Positions 25,102 through 35,600 are shown, counted from the first letter of the stretch. The stretch: 64,000 bases of DNA from Gilichinskyi gelida (GCA_038040385.1 JBBPII010000007.1:1-64000), one strand, 5' to 3'. Program-made: numbers and translations. Notes: generated from the sequence alone by a model not told the origin.

Positions 25102-25405
25102 ATTCCTCGACGAGCTCTGACAACACGTAAGGTTTGAGCGAGGCGCGGAGCTCGACCGAATCGACAAGGTCGACTTTGCGCCCCAGCACGCGCGACAGCT
25201 CCTGCTCGGCGTGAATGATGTCGAAGAGACCGGTGTCAGTACCGACTTGGTACTCCACCAGGACATCCACGTCGCTCCGCTCCGGGTCGAAGTCGTCCCG
25301 CACCACCGATCCGAAAAACGACAGCTTGCGGATGCCCCACTTGCGGCAGAATTCGGCGATCCGCTCGTGCGGAATGGGGATGGCGAGCTCCCGGGCGGCG
25401 GGCAT
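25085..25405 (-). CDS. mntA: MntA-type minimal nucleotidyltransferase antitoxin
   Basis: About 106 residues. The polymerase-beta nucleotidyltransferase motif GSX10DXD is complete: FFGSVVRDDFDPERSDVDVL. It is encoded directly upstream of hepT with a 17-bp overlap. MntA proteins transfer AMP to HepT and so block its RNase. Two in-frame ATGs exist, at 25414 and 25405; I choose 25405 because TAGAAT lies 7 nt before it and overlaps the other ATG. Confidence 0.85.
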   Translation of the reverse strand: MPAARELAIPIPHERIAEFCRKWGIRKLSFFGSVVRDDFDPERSDVDVLVEYQVGTDTGLFDIIHAEQELSRVLGRKVDLVDSVELRASLKPYVLSELVEEYVEEG

Positions 25406-25412
25406 GTCGTTC

Positions 25413-25418
25413 ATTCTA
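25413..25418 (-). promoter_or_regulatory. -10 element of a probable leaderless promoter
   Basis: TAGAAT on the minus strand, 7 nt before the ATG at 25405 of mntA. Confidence 0.45.
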
Positions 25419-25428
25419 CTGGTCGGGA

Positions 25429-25457
25429 TTGATTTTGACCTTCTCCGCTGTTATGGT
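25429..25457 (+). promoter_or_regulatory. Possible sigma-70-like promoter of rpsO
   Basis: TTGATT (25429-25434) and TATGGT (25452-25457) are separated by 17 nt, each 4/6 to consensus. They would give a leader of about 55 nt before the rpsO TTG start. Confidence 0.4.
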
Positions 25458-25517
25458 GTCGCGACTTAAAAGAGAGCCATGCAGATTCAACAGTTTACGT
25501 CTTGAGGAGACAGGATT

Positions 25518-25787
25518 TTGCCGACCACCAAGCAGCAGAAAACCGAAATGATCACCAACTTCGCCACCCACGAAGGCGACACCGGTTCCCCGGAGGTGCA
25601 GATTGCCCTCCTCTCCAACCGCATCACCTATCTGACCGAGCATTTCAAGTCGCATGCGAAGGATCACCACAGCCGCCGCGGTCTGCTCAAGATGGTCGGT
25701 CGCCGGCGCCGTCTTCTCGACTATTTGAAGAAGACCGACAACGAGCGCTACCGCACGATCATCGACAAGCTCGGCATCCGTAAGTAA
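25518..25787 (+). CDS. rpsO: Ribosomal protein S15
   Basis: An 89-residue protein with the full S15 signature: THEGDTGSPEVQIALLSNRI near residue 16, then HFKSHAKDHHSRRGLLKMVG and RRRRLLDYLKK. It binds 16S rRNA in the small-subunit platform. The start is a TTG preceded by GAGGAG with 7-nt spacing. It lies upstream of pnp as in many bacteria, where S15 often represses its own mRNA. A terminator-like hairpin follows. Confidence 0.95.
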   Translation: MPTTKQQKTEMITNFATHEGDTGSPEVQIALLSNRITYLTEHFKSHAKDHHSRRGLLKMVGRRRRLLDYLKKTDNERYRTIIDKLGIRK

Positions 25788-25802
25788 ATCGGGTAATCCT
25801 CT

Positions 25803-25826
25803 GGGCGGCGCACTGCCGCCCTTCTT
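25803..25826 (+). terminator. Intrinsic terminator-like hairpin after rpsO
   Basis: The 7-bp stem GGGCGGC / GCCGCCC with loop GCACT is followed by TTCTT. It may terminate or attenuate transcription from rpsO into pnp. Confidence 0.6.
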
Positions 25827-25924
25827 GCATCATCCCCCTTCCGGCCGGAACCTCATCAACCGGCCGCCGCGAACAATCTAAAAGCGCCGAGGCGATGAGT
25901 GGCCTCGCGCATCGAAGGACTTTC

Positions 25925-28213
25925 ATGAGTACCAAAAAAGAGTTGCAAATCGGCGGGCGGACGCTCTCGCTGGAAACCGGTGCGGTCGCGCGCCAGGCCA
26001 ACGGCGCATGCGTGATCCGTTACGGCGACACCGTCGTGCTCGCCACTGCCTGCTACCGCGAAGGCGCCGTCCTCGGCGACTTCATGCCGCTGACCGTCGA
26101 CTACAAGGAGTACACCTACGCCGGCGGCCGCATCCCGGGCGGCTTCTTCAAACGCGAAGGACGCCCCACCGAAAAAGAGATCCTCACCTGCCGCCTGATC
26201 GACCGGCCGCTGCGCCCGTCATTCACCAAGGGCTACCGGCAGGAGACGCAGATCATCGCCCTCGTCCTCTCCGCCGACGGGGAGAACGACCCCGACATCA
26301 TGGCCATCAACGCCGCCTCCACGGCGCTGGTGATCTCCGAGATTCCGTTCCCCGATCCCATCGCCGCGGTGCGCGTCGGCTTCGCCGACGGGCAACTGGT
26401 GATAAACCCCACCAACTCGCAGCGCGATCTGTCGGACCTCGACCTGGTCGTCGCCGGCACCCCGGACGCCATCGTGATGGTGGAAGCGGGCGCCCGCGAA
26501 GTCGACGAGAGCGTCGTCCTCGACGCTTTCGAGGCCGCGCACAACGAGATCCGCCGCATCTGCGCCTTGCAGCTCGAGCTGCGGGCCGAGGTGGGAAAGC
26601 CGAAGATCGACGTCACGTACACCCCGAAGTTCACCGAGGAGCTGTTCAACGAGCTGATGTCGAAGTACGGCACGGCGCTGCGCGAGGCGCTCCTCACCCT
26701 CGGCAAGGGGGCGCGCCGCGACGCCGTGCGCGCCGTTCGCGAGCAGATGGTGGCCACGGTTGCCGCCGACGACGCTGCGAAGGTCGAGAAGATCGCCGCC
26801 GTGCAGGCGGCGTACGCCGAGATGGAAACGCGCATCTTCCGCGACGTGATCGCCAACGACCAGAAGCGCCTCGACGGCCGCGACTTCACCACCATCCGCC
26901 CCATCACCATCGACCTGGCCGTGCTCCCGCGCACGCACGGCTCGGCGATCTTCACCCGCGGCGAGACCCAGGCCCTGGTCACCGTGACCCTCGGCACGCC
27001 GCAGGAAGCGCAGAAGATCGAAGACTTCGAAGGCGAGACCTTCCAGCGCTTCATGCTGCACTACAACTTCCCGCCGTTCTCGGTGGGTGAAGTGAAGTTC
27101 ATGCGCGGCCCCGCGCGCCGCGAGATCGGCCACGGCAACCTCGCCCGCCGCGCGCTCGCCGCGCTGCTGCCGCCGGAGGACGAGTTCGGCTACACCATCC
27201 GCATCGTCTCCGACATTCTCGAGTCCAACGGCTCCTCGTCGATGGCTTCGGTCTGCGGCGGCTCGCTGGCGCTGATGCAGGCCGGCGTCCCGATGCGCGC
27301 CGCCGTCGCCGGCGTGGCCATGGGACTGGTGAAGGAAGGCGAGAAGGTCGCCGTGCTGACCGACATCGCCGGCCTCGAGGACCACGAAGGCGACATGGAC
27401 TTCAAGGTCGCCGGCACGCGCAAGGGCCTCACCGCGCTGCAGATGGACATCAAGGTCAGCGGCCTCTCGCGCGAGATCATGGCCCGCGCCCTGGCCCAGG
27501 CGAAAGACGGCCGGCTTTTCATCCTCGACAAGATGGACGCCGCGATTCCCCAGCCGCGCGCCGAGCTCTCGGAGTACGCGCCGCGCTTGTACGTCGTTCA
27601 GATTCCCAAGGATCGCATCCGCGACGTCATCGGCTCCGGCGGCAAGACCATCCGCTGGATCGTCGAGGAGACCGGGACGAAGATCGACGTGGCGGACGAC
27701 GGCAAGGTCACCATCGCCTCGACCGACGCCGCCTCCGCGCAGCGGGCCATCGAGATCATCAAGGGTCTCACCGCGTCGGCGGAGATCGGAACCAACTACA
27801 AGGGGACGGTCAAGCGCATCGAGCCGTACGGAGCGTTCGTGGAGATCCTCCCCGGCCAGGACGGCCTGCTGCACATCTCCGAGATGGCGCACACCCGCGT
27901 CGGACAGGTGACGGACATCATGCAGATCGGCGACGAAGTCGAGGTGCAGGTGGTCGGCATCGAGCCGGACAGCGGCAAGATCCGCCTCTCGCGCAAGCCG
28001 CTGCTTCCGCCTCCAACCGAGGAGGAAGCGGCCGCCGCGGCCGCGCGCGGTCCTCGCCGTGAAGGTGGCGGCGATCGCGGCGGCAGCGGCGGCGGGTATC
28101 GCGGCGGCGGCGAACATCGTGACCGTGATCGCGGCCCGCGCGGCCCACGCCGCGACGACCGCGGTCCGCGGCCCCCACGCCGCGAAGGCGGCGGCGGACA
28201 CGGACAGAGCTGA
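25925..28213 (+). CDS. pnp: Polynucleotide phosphorylase
   Basis: A 762-residue exoribonuclease with the normal order: RNase PH domain 1, helical linker, RNase PH domain 2 (RTHGSAIFTRGETQALVTVT), KH domain around residues 560-615 (RDVIGSGGKTIRWIVEETG) and S1 domain around 620-695 (GTVKRIEPYGAFVEILPG). It degrades RNA 3'-5' with phosphate. Unusually, the last 55 residues form an Arg/Gly-rich tail with RGG-like and GGYRGGG units, reminiscent of RNA-binding RGG motifs. The start at 25925 has GAAGGA just upstream; an ATG at 25895 is less likely. Confidence 0.95.
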   Translation: MSTKKELQIGGRTLSLETGAVARQANGACVIRYGDTVVLATACYREGAVLGDFMPLTVDYKEYTYAGGRIPGGFFKREGRPTEKEILTCRLIDRPLRPSFTKGYRQETQIIALVLSADGENDPDIMAINAASTALVISEIPFPDPIAAVRVGFADGQLVINPTNSQRDLSDLDLVVAGTPDAIVMVEAGAREVDESVVLDAFEAAHNEIRRICALQLELRAEVGKPKIDVTYTPKFTEELFNELMSKYGTALREALLTLGKGARRDAVRAVREQMVATVAADDAAKVEKIAAVQAAYAEMETRIFRDVIANDQKRLDGRDFTTIRPITIDLAVLPRTHGSAIFTRGETQALVTVTLGTPQEAQKIEDFEGETFQRFMLHYNFPPFSVGEVKFMRGPARREIGHGNLARRALAALLPPEDEFGYTIRIVSDILESNGSSSMASVCGGSLALMQAGVPMRAAVAGVAMGLVKEGEKVAVLTDIAGLEDHEGDMDFKVAGTRKGLTALQMDIKVSGLSREIMARALAQAKDGRLFILDKMDAAIPQPRAELSEYAPRLYVVQIPKDRIRDVIGSGGKTIRWIVEETGTKIDVADDGKVTIASTDAASAQRAIEIIKGLTASAEIGTNYKGTVKRIEPYGAFVEILPGQDGLLHISEMAHTRVGQVTDIMQIGDEVEVQVVGIEPDSGKIRLSRKPLLPPPTEEEAAAAAARGPRREGGGDRGGSGGGYRGGGEHRDRDRGPRGPRRDDRGPRPPRREGGGGHGQS

Positions 28214-28218
28214 TTGAA

Positions 28219-28242
28219 CGACGCCGCCTTCGGGCGGCGTCG
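28219..28242. terminator. Bidirectional terminator hairpin between pnp and the M1/ABC gene
   Basis: The stem CGACGCCGCC / GGCGGCGTCG with a TTCG tetraloop lies exactly between the two convergent stop codons. A weak T-rich stretch (CTATTTCG) follows on the plus strand. Confidence 0.7.
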
Positions 28243-31200
28243 CTATTTCGTCACGTCCTTGAAGTTGTCGAACCGGTTGCGGTCGATGCGGAGGATGTAA
28301 GGGTCGATGGCGGCGATGCCCGGCCGGCGATCGACGATCACCGAGATCGTATTCGCGCCGTCGTGGATGCGGTGCCTGCCGGCGTAGATCACGTTGTCTT
28401 TGGCGTCGGTACGATCGGGGTGGAGCTCGAAGAGGGCGATCTCCAGCTCTTCGTGCATCGGAGGGTTTGTCTTGCTCGCCCGCACCTCGATCGTCACTTC
28501 GAACCGCCCATCGCCGAGCGGGCGTGAGCGGGCCGACTCCACGCTCAGATCGTAGAGGACGACCTGGTTCATCCACTCATCGATGAGTGCCTGCTGCGCG
28601 GGTGTCGCCTCGGGGCGGAGATGGTCGATCAACTGCGCTGTCGTGGGGACGTGGCCCGGCCCTCCGTGTTCCGCCATGAACGCGCGCAGGGCCTGATTCA
28701 GCCGGGCTTCGCCCAGCAGATCCTCGATGGCGTTCATAACCAGCGCGCCCTTGCGATAGTAGAGGTAGGACTCGCCCCCCGCCCGCGCCAGTGGTTTCTC
28801 GGATCCGCTCTCGTCCGCCCGTCCTGACAGGTAGAGGTCCAATTCGTACGTGAGCGATCGCCGCAGCGCGTCGCGTCCCTGCATGCGCTCGAGCACCAGA
28901 AGCTCCGCGTACTTGGTGAGCGATTCGGTCAGCACGGTCGCTCCCGGCCTGTTCGCGGGCGTGAGGGAACCGCCCCACCACTGGTGCGCGATCTCGTGAC
29001 TCACGCGGCGAGCGACGAGATCGAGAGCGCCGCGGTCGCGCACGTCGATGAGGAAGCCGCGCTGCTCGCCGATGAAAATCGTGTCCGGCCGCGCCTGTCC
29101 GCTGAATTCGGGCGGCGACGCCTCCACGATCTTCAGTTGCCGGTGGGGATAGGGGCCGAAGCTCTGCTCGAAGTACCGCAGCGACTCTCTCGCCGTCTCC
29201 ATGATGCGCGGCACGTTGTGGGCGTGCGGCGGGTGGTAGTAGATCTCGATCGGAATGTCGCGGTAGGCGGAGCGCGCCACGCTGTATCTGGCCGAGGCGA
29301 AGGTCAGGCCGTTGGGGATGGGGCCGTCGGAAACGTAGCGGAAGTGGCGGCGGCCTCCCTCGGTCCACTGGCGAACCAGCCGTCCCGAGGTGACTGCGAT
29401 CTGGTCGGGCGCCGTCGACACGGTCAGGTCCGTGGTCACCCAATCCACGACCTCCGGCTCTCGCTCTTCCGGCGCCTCGGCCTCGGCTCGCTTCGCCGGC
29501 AACCGTTCTTTGCGACGATCGGCGGGGTCGGTGAGCTCGTACCGCGTCCGGTAGCCGATGGCCGGAAAGACGCGGGCGCCGGGCAGAAATGATCCGTTCC
29601 CGACGACCGAAGTGTCGGGTCCCTGATCGGAGAAGCCGCGGCTGCCGAAGGTGACGTCGAAGGAGAGATTGCTCGTCCCGCCCGGCGCCAGAGGTTGCGC
29701 GAGCTGGAGCCAGTAGTGCCCGAAGCGGCGGTCCGCCTCGGCCACCTTCGCGCCGGGCATCGACAGCCCGGCATGCTGCGCCTCGGGGGTGACGCTCACC
29801 AACACCCTGTCGATGGCGGCGGCAGTGTCGTTCCGCAGAACGTAGCTGCCATGAACGCCGTAGCGGCTGTCGTCGGGAAAAAGGTCGACGCGCGATTCGA
29901 TGGCTACGATCCGCGGCTGCGGAAGCGACGCGAAACGGCCGTAAGTCTTCTCGTAGTCGCCGCGCCACGCCTGTCGTCCGCTCGCCGATTCCCAGGTGTT
30001 GAGGACGTTGGTGTTGTAGACGATGTGCGCCGCGCTGGCCACCACGGCGAAAAGGAGCAGAGCGAGGACGACGCGGAACGGTTTGAAGATCGCGCCGGAG
30101 CGCCGCCAGAGCGCCGCCGCCACCGTCAGCAGCAGCGCTCCCACCAGCGCCCAGTGCAGCATGCACCAATTGAACGGAGCGGCGAATGGGCCGAACCCGT
30201 TCATGTCGGTCCAGGCGACCGGCGGCGCGGAGCCGAAGGCCCAGAGATGATGAACGCTTCCGGCGAGAGTCGCCTGACGCATGAACACCGCCAGCAGGAG
30301 GACGATCATCATCCCCAGATACTTGTGCGGGATGATGGTGTGGACGAGGACCGCCACGATGGCGAAGAGGACGAGCGGCGCGCCGTTGAACCAGGCGAAC
30401 GCCGCGACGAGAGTCCAGTCGATCGTCGCGTAGCCGTGTGAGAGCTGGTACAGAACGCCGACGGCGATTCCGGTGGCGATCAGCACCGCGGTGAGCATCG
30501 AGAGCGCCGCCCACTTCGAGAGAACGAACGTCGCGCTGGGGGTCGGCGTGGCGTTGAGGATCCCGTTCATGCGCAGCGTCCGCTCGCGCCACAACATCTC
30601 CGCGCTGAAGTAGGTCAGTACCACCAGCGCGATGAGTTGCAGCGATTGCTGCATCGCGCCGAGCACCAGCCCGGTGGTGGCGTAGTTCTTCGAGCCGTAT
30701 TCGCCGCTGCCGATGTCCGCGGCGATCTCCGAGAGCGCCAGCGCCGCCCACAACAGTGTCAGGGCCAGGAAGGGGAGGGTCTTCAGATAGGACCGCACTT
30801 CGAGGCGGGTGGCGGAGAGAAACGCCGCAACGTTTGACGACGGCGACGGTTCGACGGGCGCGTACGGAACCGTCGCGGCCTGCGTCGCGCTCGCCGACTT
30901 TTCGACTTTCGCCCGCCTCTCGTTGAGCAGTCGGAAGGTGAAGAAACGATGGACGACCGCCCATCCCGCCGCGGCGATGCCGAGCCAGAGAAGCCGGTTG
31001 GCCAGGAAGACTCCGGAGAGCGTGGTGAGGCGGCTGTTGCGCTCGAGCGCCGTCCAGTAGCGGGTCTGTTCGAAGAACGCCGACAGTCCGAACGGATCGA
31101 AGAGCGAGACGAACCATTGGGACTGCCCTCCCGGAACGGAGGACGCCATCAGCGGCGAGTTCGTCCAGGCCGAGACGGCGAAGTACAGCACGTAGATCAA

Positions 31201-31734
31201 CACAGCGCCGACGGAGCTGGCCAGGAGACTGCGCGTCAGCGTGGCGATGCCGAACAGAACGACCGCCGCCAGCAGCAGGTTCGGCAGCGCCAGCACCAGC
31301 AGGGCCCAGAGGTAATGACCGGGATGCAGAGGCGCCACGCGCGAGGGGTCATGGCTGATGAGAAACGTTCCCACGAGCATCCCCACGACGCATACGCCGA
31401 AGGTGGTGAATGCCGCCAGAAACGAGCCGGCGAAGCGGCCGGAGAGGAAGTGCGTCTTCTCTACCGCCGTGCTGAAGACGATCTCCTCCATCCGGTACTC
31501 GCGGTCGCGTACCACCGCGTTCGCCGAGAACACCGCCAGGACGAAGACCGACAGCAGCGACAGCAGGCCGATCGACTCCATGATGATGAACGGCGAATTG
31601 ATGGCGAGATTGTCGGGGCCGAAGCCGCTTGCGCTCAGCGCGAAGCCGAAGATCAGGAACAGCAGGCATGCGCCGAGGAACGAAACCTGCCGCGAGTGGT
31701 AGCGCCACTCGAAGCCGATGATGTCCTTCATCAT
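28243..31734 (-). CDS. ABC transporter permease fused to an M1 aminopeptidase
   Basis: An 1163-residue fusion. The first ~590 residues hold about twelve membrane segments in two ABC-2-type sets (FEWRYHSRQVSFLGACLLFL; later SATRLEVRSYLKTLPFLALT). The C-terminal part is a gluzincin peptidase of the M1 type with the zinc site HEIAHQWW near residue 912 and the third ligand Glu in TESLTKYAELL. The peptidase should face the periplasm. It overlaps by 4 bp with its ABC ATPase downstream in the map (upstream in transcription). Function in antimicrobial peptide export or breakdown is inference. Confidence 0.85.
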   Translation of the reverse strand: MMKDIIGFEWRYHSRQVSFLGACLLFLIFGFALSASGFGPDNLAINSPFIIMESIGLLSLLSVFVLAVFSANAVVRDREYRMEEIVFSTAVEKTHFLSGRFAGSFLAAFTTFGVCVVGMLVGTFLISHDPSRVAPLHPGHYLWALLVLALPNLLLAAVVLFGIATLTRSLLASSVGAVLIYVLYFAVSAWTNSPLMASSVPGGQSQWFVSLFDPFGLSAFFEQTRYWTALERNSRLTTLSGVFLANRLLWLGIAAAGWAVVHRFFTFRLLNERRAKVEKSASATQAATVPYAPVEPSPSSNVAAFLSATRLEVRSYLKTLPFLALTLLWAALALSEIAADIGSGEYGSKNYATTGLVLGAMQQSLQLIALVVLTYFSAEMLWRERTLRMNGILNATPTPSATFVLSKWAALSMLTAVLIATGIAVGVLYQLSHGYATIDWTLVAAFAWFNGAPLVLFAIVAVLVHTIIPHKYLGMMIVLLLAVFMRQATLAGSVHHLWAFGSAPPVAWTDMNGFGPFAAPFNWCMLHWALVGALLLTVAAALWRRSGAIFKPFRVVLALLLFAVVASAAHIVYNTNVLNTWESASGRQAWRGDYEKTYGRFASLPQPRIVAIESRVDLFPDDSRYGVHGSYVLRNDTAAAIDRVLVSVTPEAQHAGLSMPGAKVAEADRRFGHYWLQLAQPLAPGGTSNLSFDVTFGSRGFSDQGPDTSVVGNGSFLPGARVFPAIGYRTRYELTDPADRRKERLPAKRAEAEAPEEREPEVVDWVTTDLTVSTAPDQIAVTSGRLVRQWTEGGRRHFRYVSDGPIPNGLTFASARYSVARSAYRDIPIEIYYHPPHAHNVPRIMETARESLRYFEQSFGPYPHRQLKIVEASPPEFSGQARPDTIFIGEQRGFLIDVRDRGALDLVARRVSHEIAHQWWGGSLTPANRPGATVLTESLTKYAELLVLERMQGRDALRRSLTYELDLYLSGRADESGSEKPLARAGGESYLYYRKGALVMNAIEDLLGEARLNQALRAFMAEHGGPGHVPTTAQLIDHLRPEATPAQQALIDEWMNQVVLYDLSVESARSRPLGDGRFEVTIEVRASKTNPPMHEELEIALFELHPDRTDAKDNVIYAGRHRIHDGANTISVIVDRRPGIAAIDPYILRIDRNRFDNFKDVTK

Positions 31735-32606
31735 GCCGCGGCCTGCCCGGGCAGCACGGAGAAGTAGACATCCTCGAGATCGGCCGAGACGCGCTCGAAT
31801 CCCGGCCCTGGCTGATCCGGCGACATCACGCGAATGCGGGTTTCACCGCCGAAGAGATGCGTGGAGATCACCCGGTGCGCGGCGCGATAACCATCCACCT
31901 CCGACTTCGCCACGGTCTTGCTCCAGACCCGCCCCTCCAGCGCGGCGATCAGCTCCGCCGGCCGCCCCTCGGCCAGCACGCGTCCCTGCGCCAAGACGGC
32001 CATGCGCGGGCAGAGTTCGCTGACGTCGTCGACGATGTGCGTGGAGAGGATGACCACGATGTCCTGCCCGATCTCCGCCAGTAGGTTGTGAAAGCGATTG
32101 CGCTCCTCGGGATCGAGGCCCGCGGTCGGCTCATCGACGATGACCAGCCGCGGATTTCCGAGCAGCGCCTGGGCGATGCCGAAGCGCTGGCGCATGCCGC
32201 CGGAGAACGTGCTCACCGCGCGCTTTCGCACGTCGTGGAGATTCGTGAGTTGCAGCAGCGACGCGACTTGATCGGCGCGCTGCCGCCGGTTCGTGATTCC
32301 CTTCAGCACGGCGAGGTGCTCGAGCAGGTCGACGGCCGGGATCTTCGGATAGACGCCGAAGTCCTGAGGCAGATAGCCGAGCTGCCGCCTCACGACTTTC
32401 GGGTCGGCCAGCACGTCGTGTCCGTCGAAGACGATCGATCCGCTGTCCGGATCCTGCAGGGTGGCGATGGTTCGCATCAGCGACGACTTGCCGGCGCCGT
32501 TGGGGCCGAGGAGTCCGAAAAGCCCCTTGCCGATGGTGAGCGTGACGCCGCTGAGCGCCTTGACACCGTTGGCGTAGGTCTTCGACAGACTCGTAATTTG
32601 CAGCAT
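31731..32606 (-). CDS. ABC transporter ATP-binding protein
   Basis: A 291-residue ATPase of the ABC-2 (DrrA/CcmA-like) group: Walker A GPNGAGKSS, Q-loop GYLPQDFGVYP, signature FSGGMRQR, Walker B RLVIVDEPTAGLDP and switch STHIVDD. A C-terminal extension of about 80 residues follows. The ATG at 32606 has AGGA about 10 nt upstream. It is first in a two-gene operon and energises the fused permease/peptidase encoded next. Confidence 0.92.
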   Translation of the reverse strand: MLQITSLSKTYANGVKALSGVTLTIGKGLFGLLGPNGAGKSSLMRTIATLQDPDSGSIVFDGHDVLADPKVVRRQLGYLPQDFGVYPKIPAVDLLEHLAVLKGITNRRQRADQVASLLQLTNLHDVRKRAVSTFSGGMRQRFGIAQALLGNPRLVIVDEPTAGLDPEERNRFHNLLAEIGQDIVVILSTHIVDDVSELCPRMAVLAQGRVLAEGRPAELIAALEGRVWSKTVAKSEVDGYRAAHRVISTHLFGGETRIRVMSPDQPGPGFERVSADLEDVYFSVLPGQAAA

Positions 32607-32686
32607 GGGCAGGATCCTGCTTTCGTTTGAATAACTGCGGCGGTGAATACGCTGTCGTCCCACCGCGGGTTTCACCCGTGGTAAAC

Positions 32687-35600
32687 ATGCGCGCCATGTT
32701 GAAGCGCGCGATTTCTTTCCTGCTCTTCGCCACTTCGTCGTTCGCGGCGACGCCGGACGTCTCCATCCTCAAGAACCTCGCCTGGCGCGAGGTCGGTCCC
32801 TACCGCGGCGGCCGCGCCTCGGCGGTCGAGGGCATCGCCGGCCAGCGCGACGTCTACTACTTCGGCGCCTGCGGCGGCGGTGTCTGGAAAACCACCGACG
32901 GCGGGCAGAGCTGGAAGCCGGTCTCCGATGGTTTCTTCGGCGGCACCGTAGGCGCGGTGGCCGTCGCGCCGTCCGATCCGGCGGTGGTCTACGCCGGCGG
33001 CGGCGAGCAGACCATCCGCGGCAACGTCTCGCACGGCGATGGGATGTGGAAGTCGACCGACGCCGGGAAGAGCTGGACGCAGATCGGCCTCACCGACTCG
33101 CGCCACATCGCGCGCATCCGCGTTCATCCCTCCAACCCCGATCTGCTCTACGTCGCGGCGATGGGCCACGCCTTCGGCCCGAACGAGACGCGCGGCGTCT
33201 ATCGCTCGAAGGACGGCGGCAAGTCGTGGGAGCGCATCCTCTTCGTCAACCGCGACGCCGGGGCGGTCGACCTGGCGTTCGAGCCGGGCAACGCGCGCAT
33301 CCTCTACGCCTCGACCTGGCGCTTCCGCCGCTCGCCGTATTCGTTCGAGAGCGGCGGCGAAGGCTCGGCGCTTTGGAAGTCGACCGATGGCGGCGACACG
33401 TGGAAAGAGCTCTCCCGCAACAAAGGGATGCCGAAGGGCACCCTCGGCATCATCGGCGTCAGCCCCTCGCCATCGAATCCGCAGAACATCTACGCCATCG
33501 TCGAGGCGAACGAGGGCGGCGTTTTCCGATCGAAAGATGGCGGCGAGACGTGGACGAAGACCAGCGACAGCCGCGACCTCCGCCAGCGCGCCTGGTACTA
33601 CACGCGGATCTACGCCGACCCGAAGGACGAAGACGCCGTCTACGTCCTCAACGTCCGCTTCCACAAATCGAAAGACGGCGGCAAGACGTGGTCGCAGATC
33701 TCCGTGCCGCACGGCGACAACCACGACCTCTGGATCGATCCGAACGACCCGCTGCGGATGGTGGAGGCCAACGACGGCGGCGCGACCGTGAGCGTCGACG
33801 GCGGCGAGACCTGGACGTCCGAGGACAACCAGCCGACCGCGCAGTTTTACCGCGTGTCGACCGACAGCGACTTCCCGTACCGCATCCTCGGCGCGCAGCA
33901 GGACAACTCCGCGCTGCGCATTCGCCACCGCACCACCGGCGGCGGCATCGGCCCGCGAGACTGGGACGTCACCGCCGGCGGCGAGAGCGGGTACATCGTC
34001 GCCGACCCGTCCAACCCCGACATCGTTTACGGCGGCTCGTACGGCGGGCTGTTGACCGTCGTCAACCACCGCACCGAGCAGGTGCGCGACGTCAATCCGT
34101 GGCCCGACAACCCGATGGGCGCGGGCGACGAGGAGTTGAAGCACCGCTTCCAGTGGAACTTCCCCATCATGTTCTCGCGGAACGATCCGAAGAAGGTCTA
34201 CGCGGCGTCGCAGGTCTTGCTCGAGTCGAACGACGGCGGCATGAGTTGGAAGACGATCAGCCCCGACCTCACGCGCAACGACAAATCCAAAATGGGTCCC
34301 TCCGGCGGGCCGATCACGAAGGACAACACCAGCGTCGAGTACTACGGGACGATCTTCGCCATCAACGAGTCGCCGATCGAGGCCGGCGTGCTGTGGGCCG
34401 GCTCCGACGACGGGCTGGTGCACGTCTCGAGCGACGGCGGAGGCCATTGGGACAACGTGACGCCGAAGGGGATGCCCGAGTGGATCATGATCAACTCCAT
34501 CGAGCCTGGTTCGTTTGATAAAGGCTCAGCCTATGTGGCCGCCACCGCGTACAAGTCCGATGATTTGCGCCCCTATTTATATAAGACTAATGACTACGGT
34601 AAATCATGGATAAAAATCACTAACGGTATTGCGTCCGATCACTTCACGCGCGTGGTCCGCGCGGACGCGAAAAAGCGCGGTCTCCTCTTCGCCGGCACCG
34701 AGCGCGGCGTCTACGTCTCCTTCGACGACGGCGCGAACTGGCAGTCGCTGCAACTGAAGCTCCCCATCGTTCCCATCGCCGACATGGCCGTGCGCGACGA
34801 CGCGGTCATCGCCGCCACGCATGGCCGCGCGTTCTGGATGCTCGACGACATCGAGCCGCTCCGGCAGCTCACGCCCGATCTCGCGTCGAAGCCTGTGCAT
34901 CTCTTCACCCCGCCCATGAGCTGGCGCATGGACGGCGGCGGCGGGCGCCGCCAGCCGCGCAACATGGGCTCCAATCCGCCGAACGGCGTCATCGTGGACT
35001 ACTGGCTCAAGGACCAGAAGCCGGGAACGAAGATCGCCCTCGCGTTCCTCGGCGCGGACGGCAAAGTCATCCGCGAGTACAAGGGCGAGGTGCAGAAGGA
35101 GCCGATCACGCCGCGCATCGCCACCGGAACTCCTCCGAAGGAAGCGATCAAGTCCGAGGGGAGCGAGGCGGAAAAGCAGACACCAGAGAAAGAAGAGAAG
35201 AAAGACGAAGACAAGTTGGAGGCGGTGGTCAACGGCCATAACCGCTTTGTGTGGAATCTCCGATATCCCGACGCGAAGAAGTTCGAGGGGATGATTCTCT
35301 GGGCCGGCGGCACCGACGGCCCGGTCGTCCTCCCCGGCACGTACCAGGTGCGGCTCACCGCGGGCGAGCAGACCATGACCGCGCCGTTCGACGTGCGGCA
35401 GGAGCCGCGCACCGCGGCCAACGCTGGCGACCTCCAGGCGCAATTCGATTTCGTGAAGGGCATCTACGACAAGCTCTCGCAGGTCAACGAGCAGATCACC
35501 CGCATTCGCGAGGTGCGCAAGCAGCTCGGCGAGGTGAAGAAGCGTGTCGGCGACGCGAAGGCGGTCACCGACGCCGCCACGGAGCTCGACAAGAAGATGA

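Noticed and set aside
25085..25414. Start of MntA at 25414
   Set aside because: That ATG overlaps the TAGAAT hexamer; the ATG at 25405 has the 7-nt spacing seen in other leaderless genes.
26219..28576. A 785-codon open frame antisense to pnp
   Set aside because: It mirrors the codon pattern of pnp, has no motifs and runs through the terminator hairpin.
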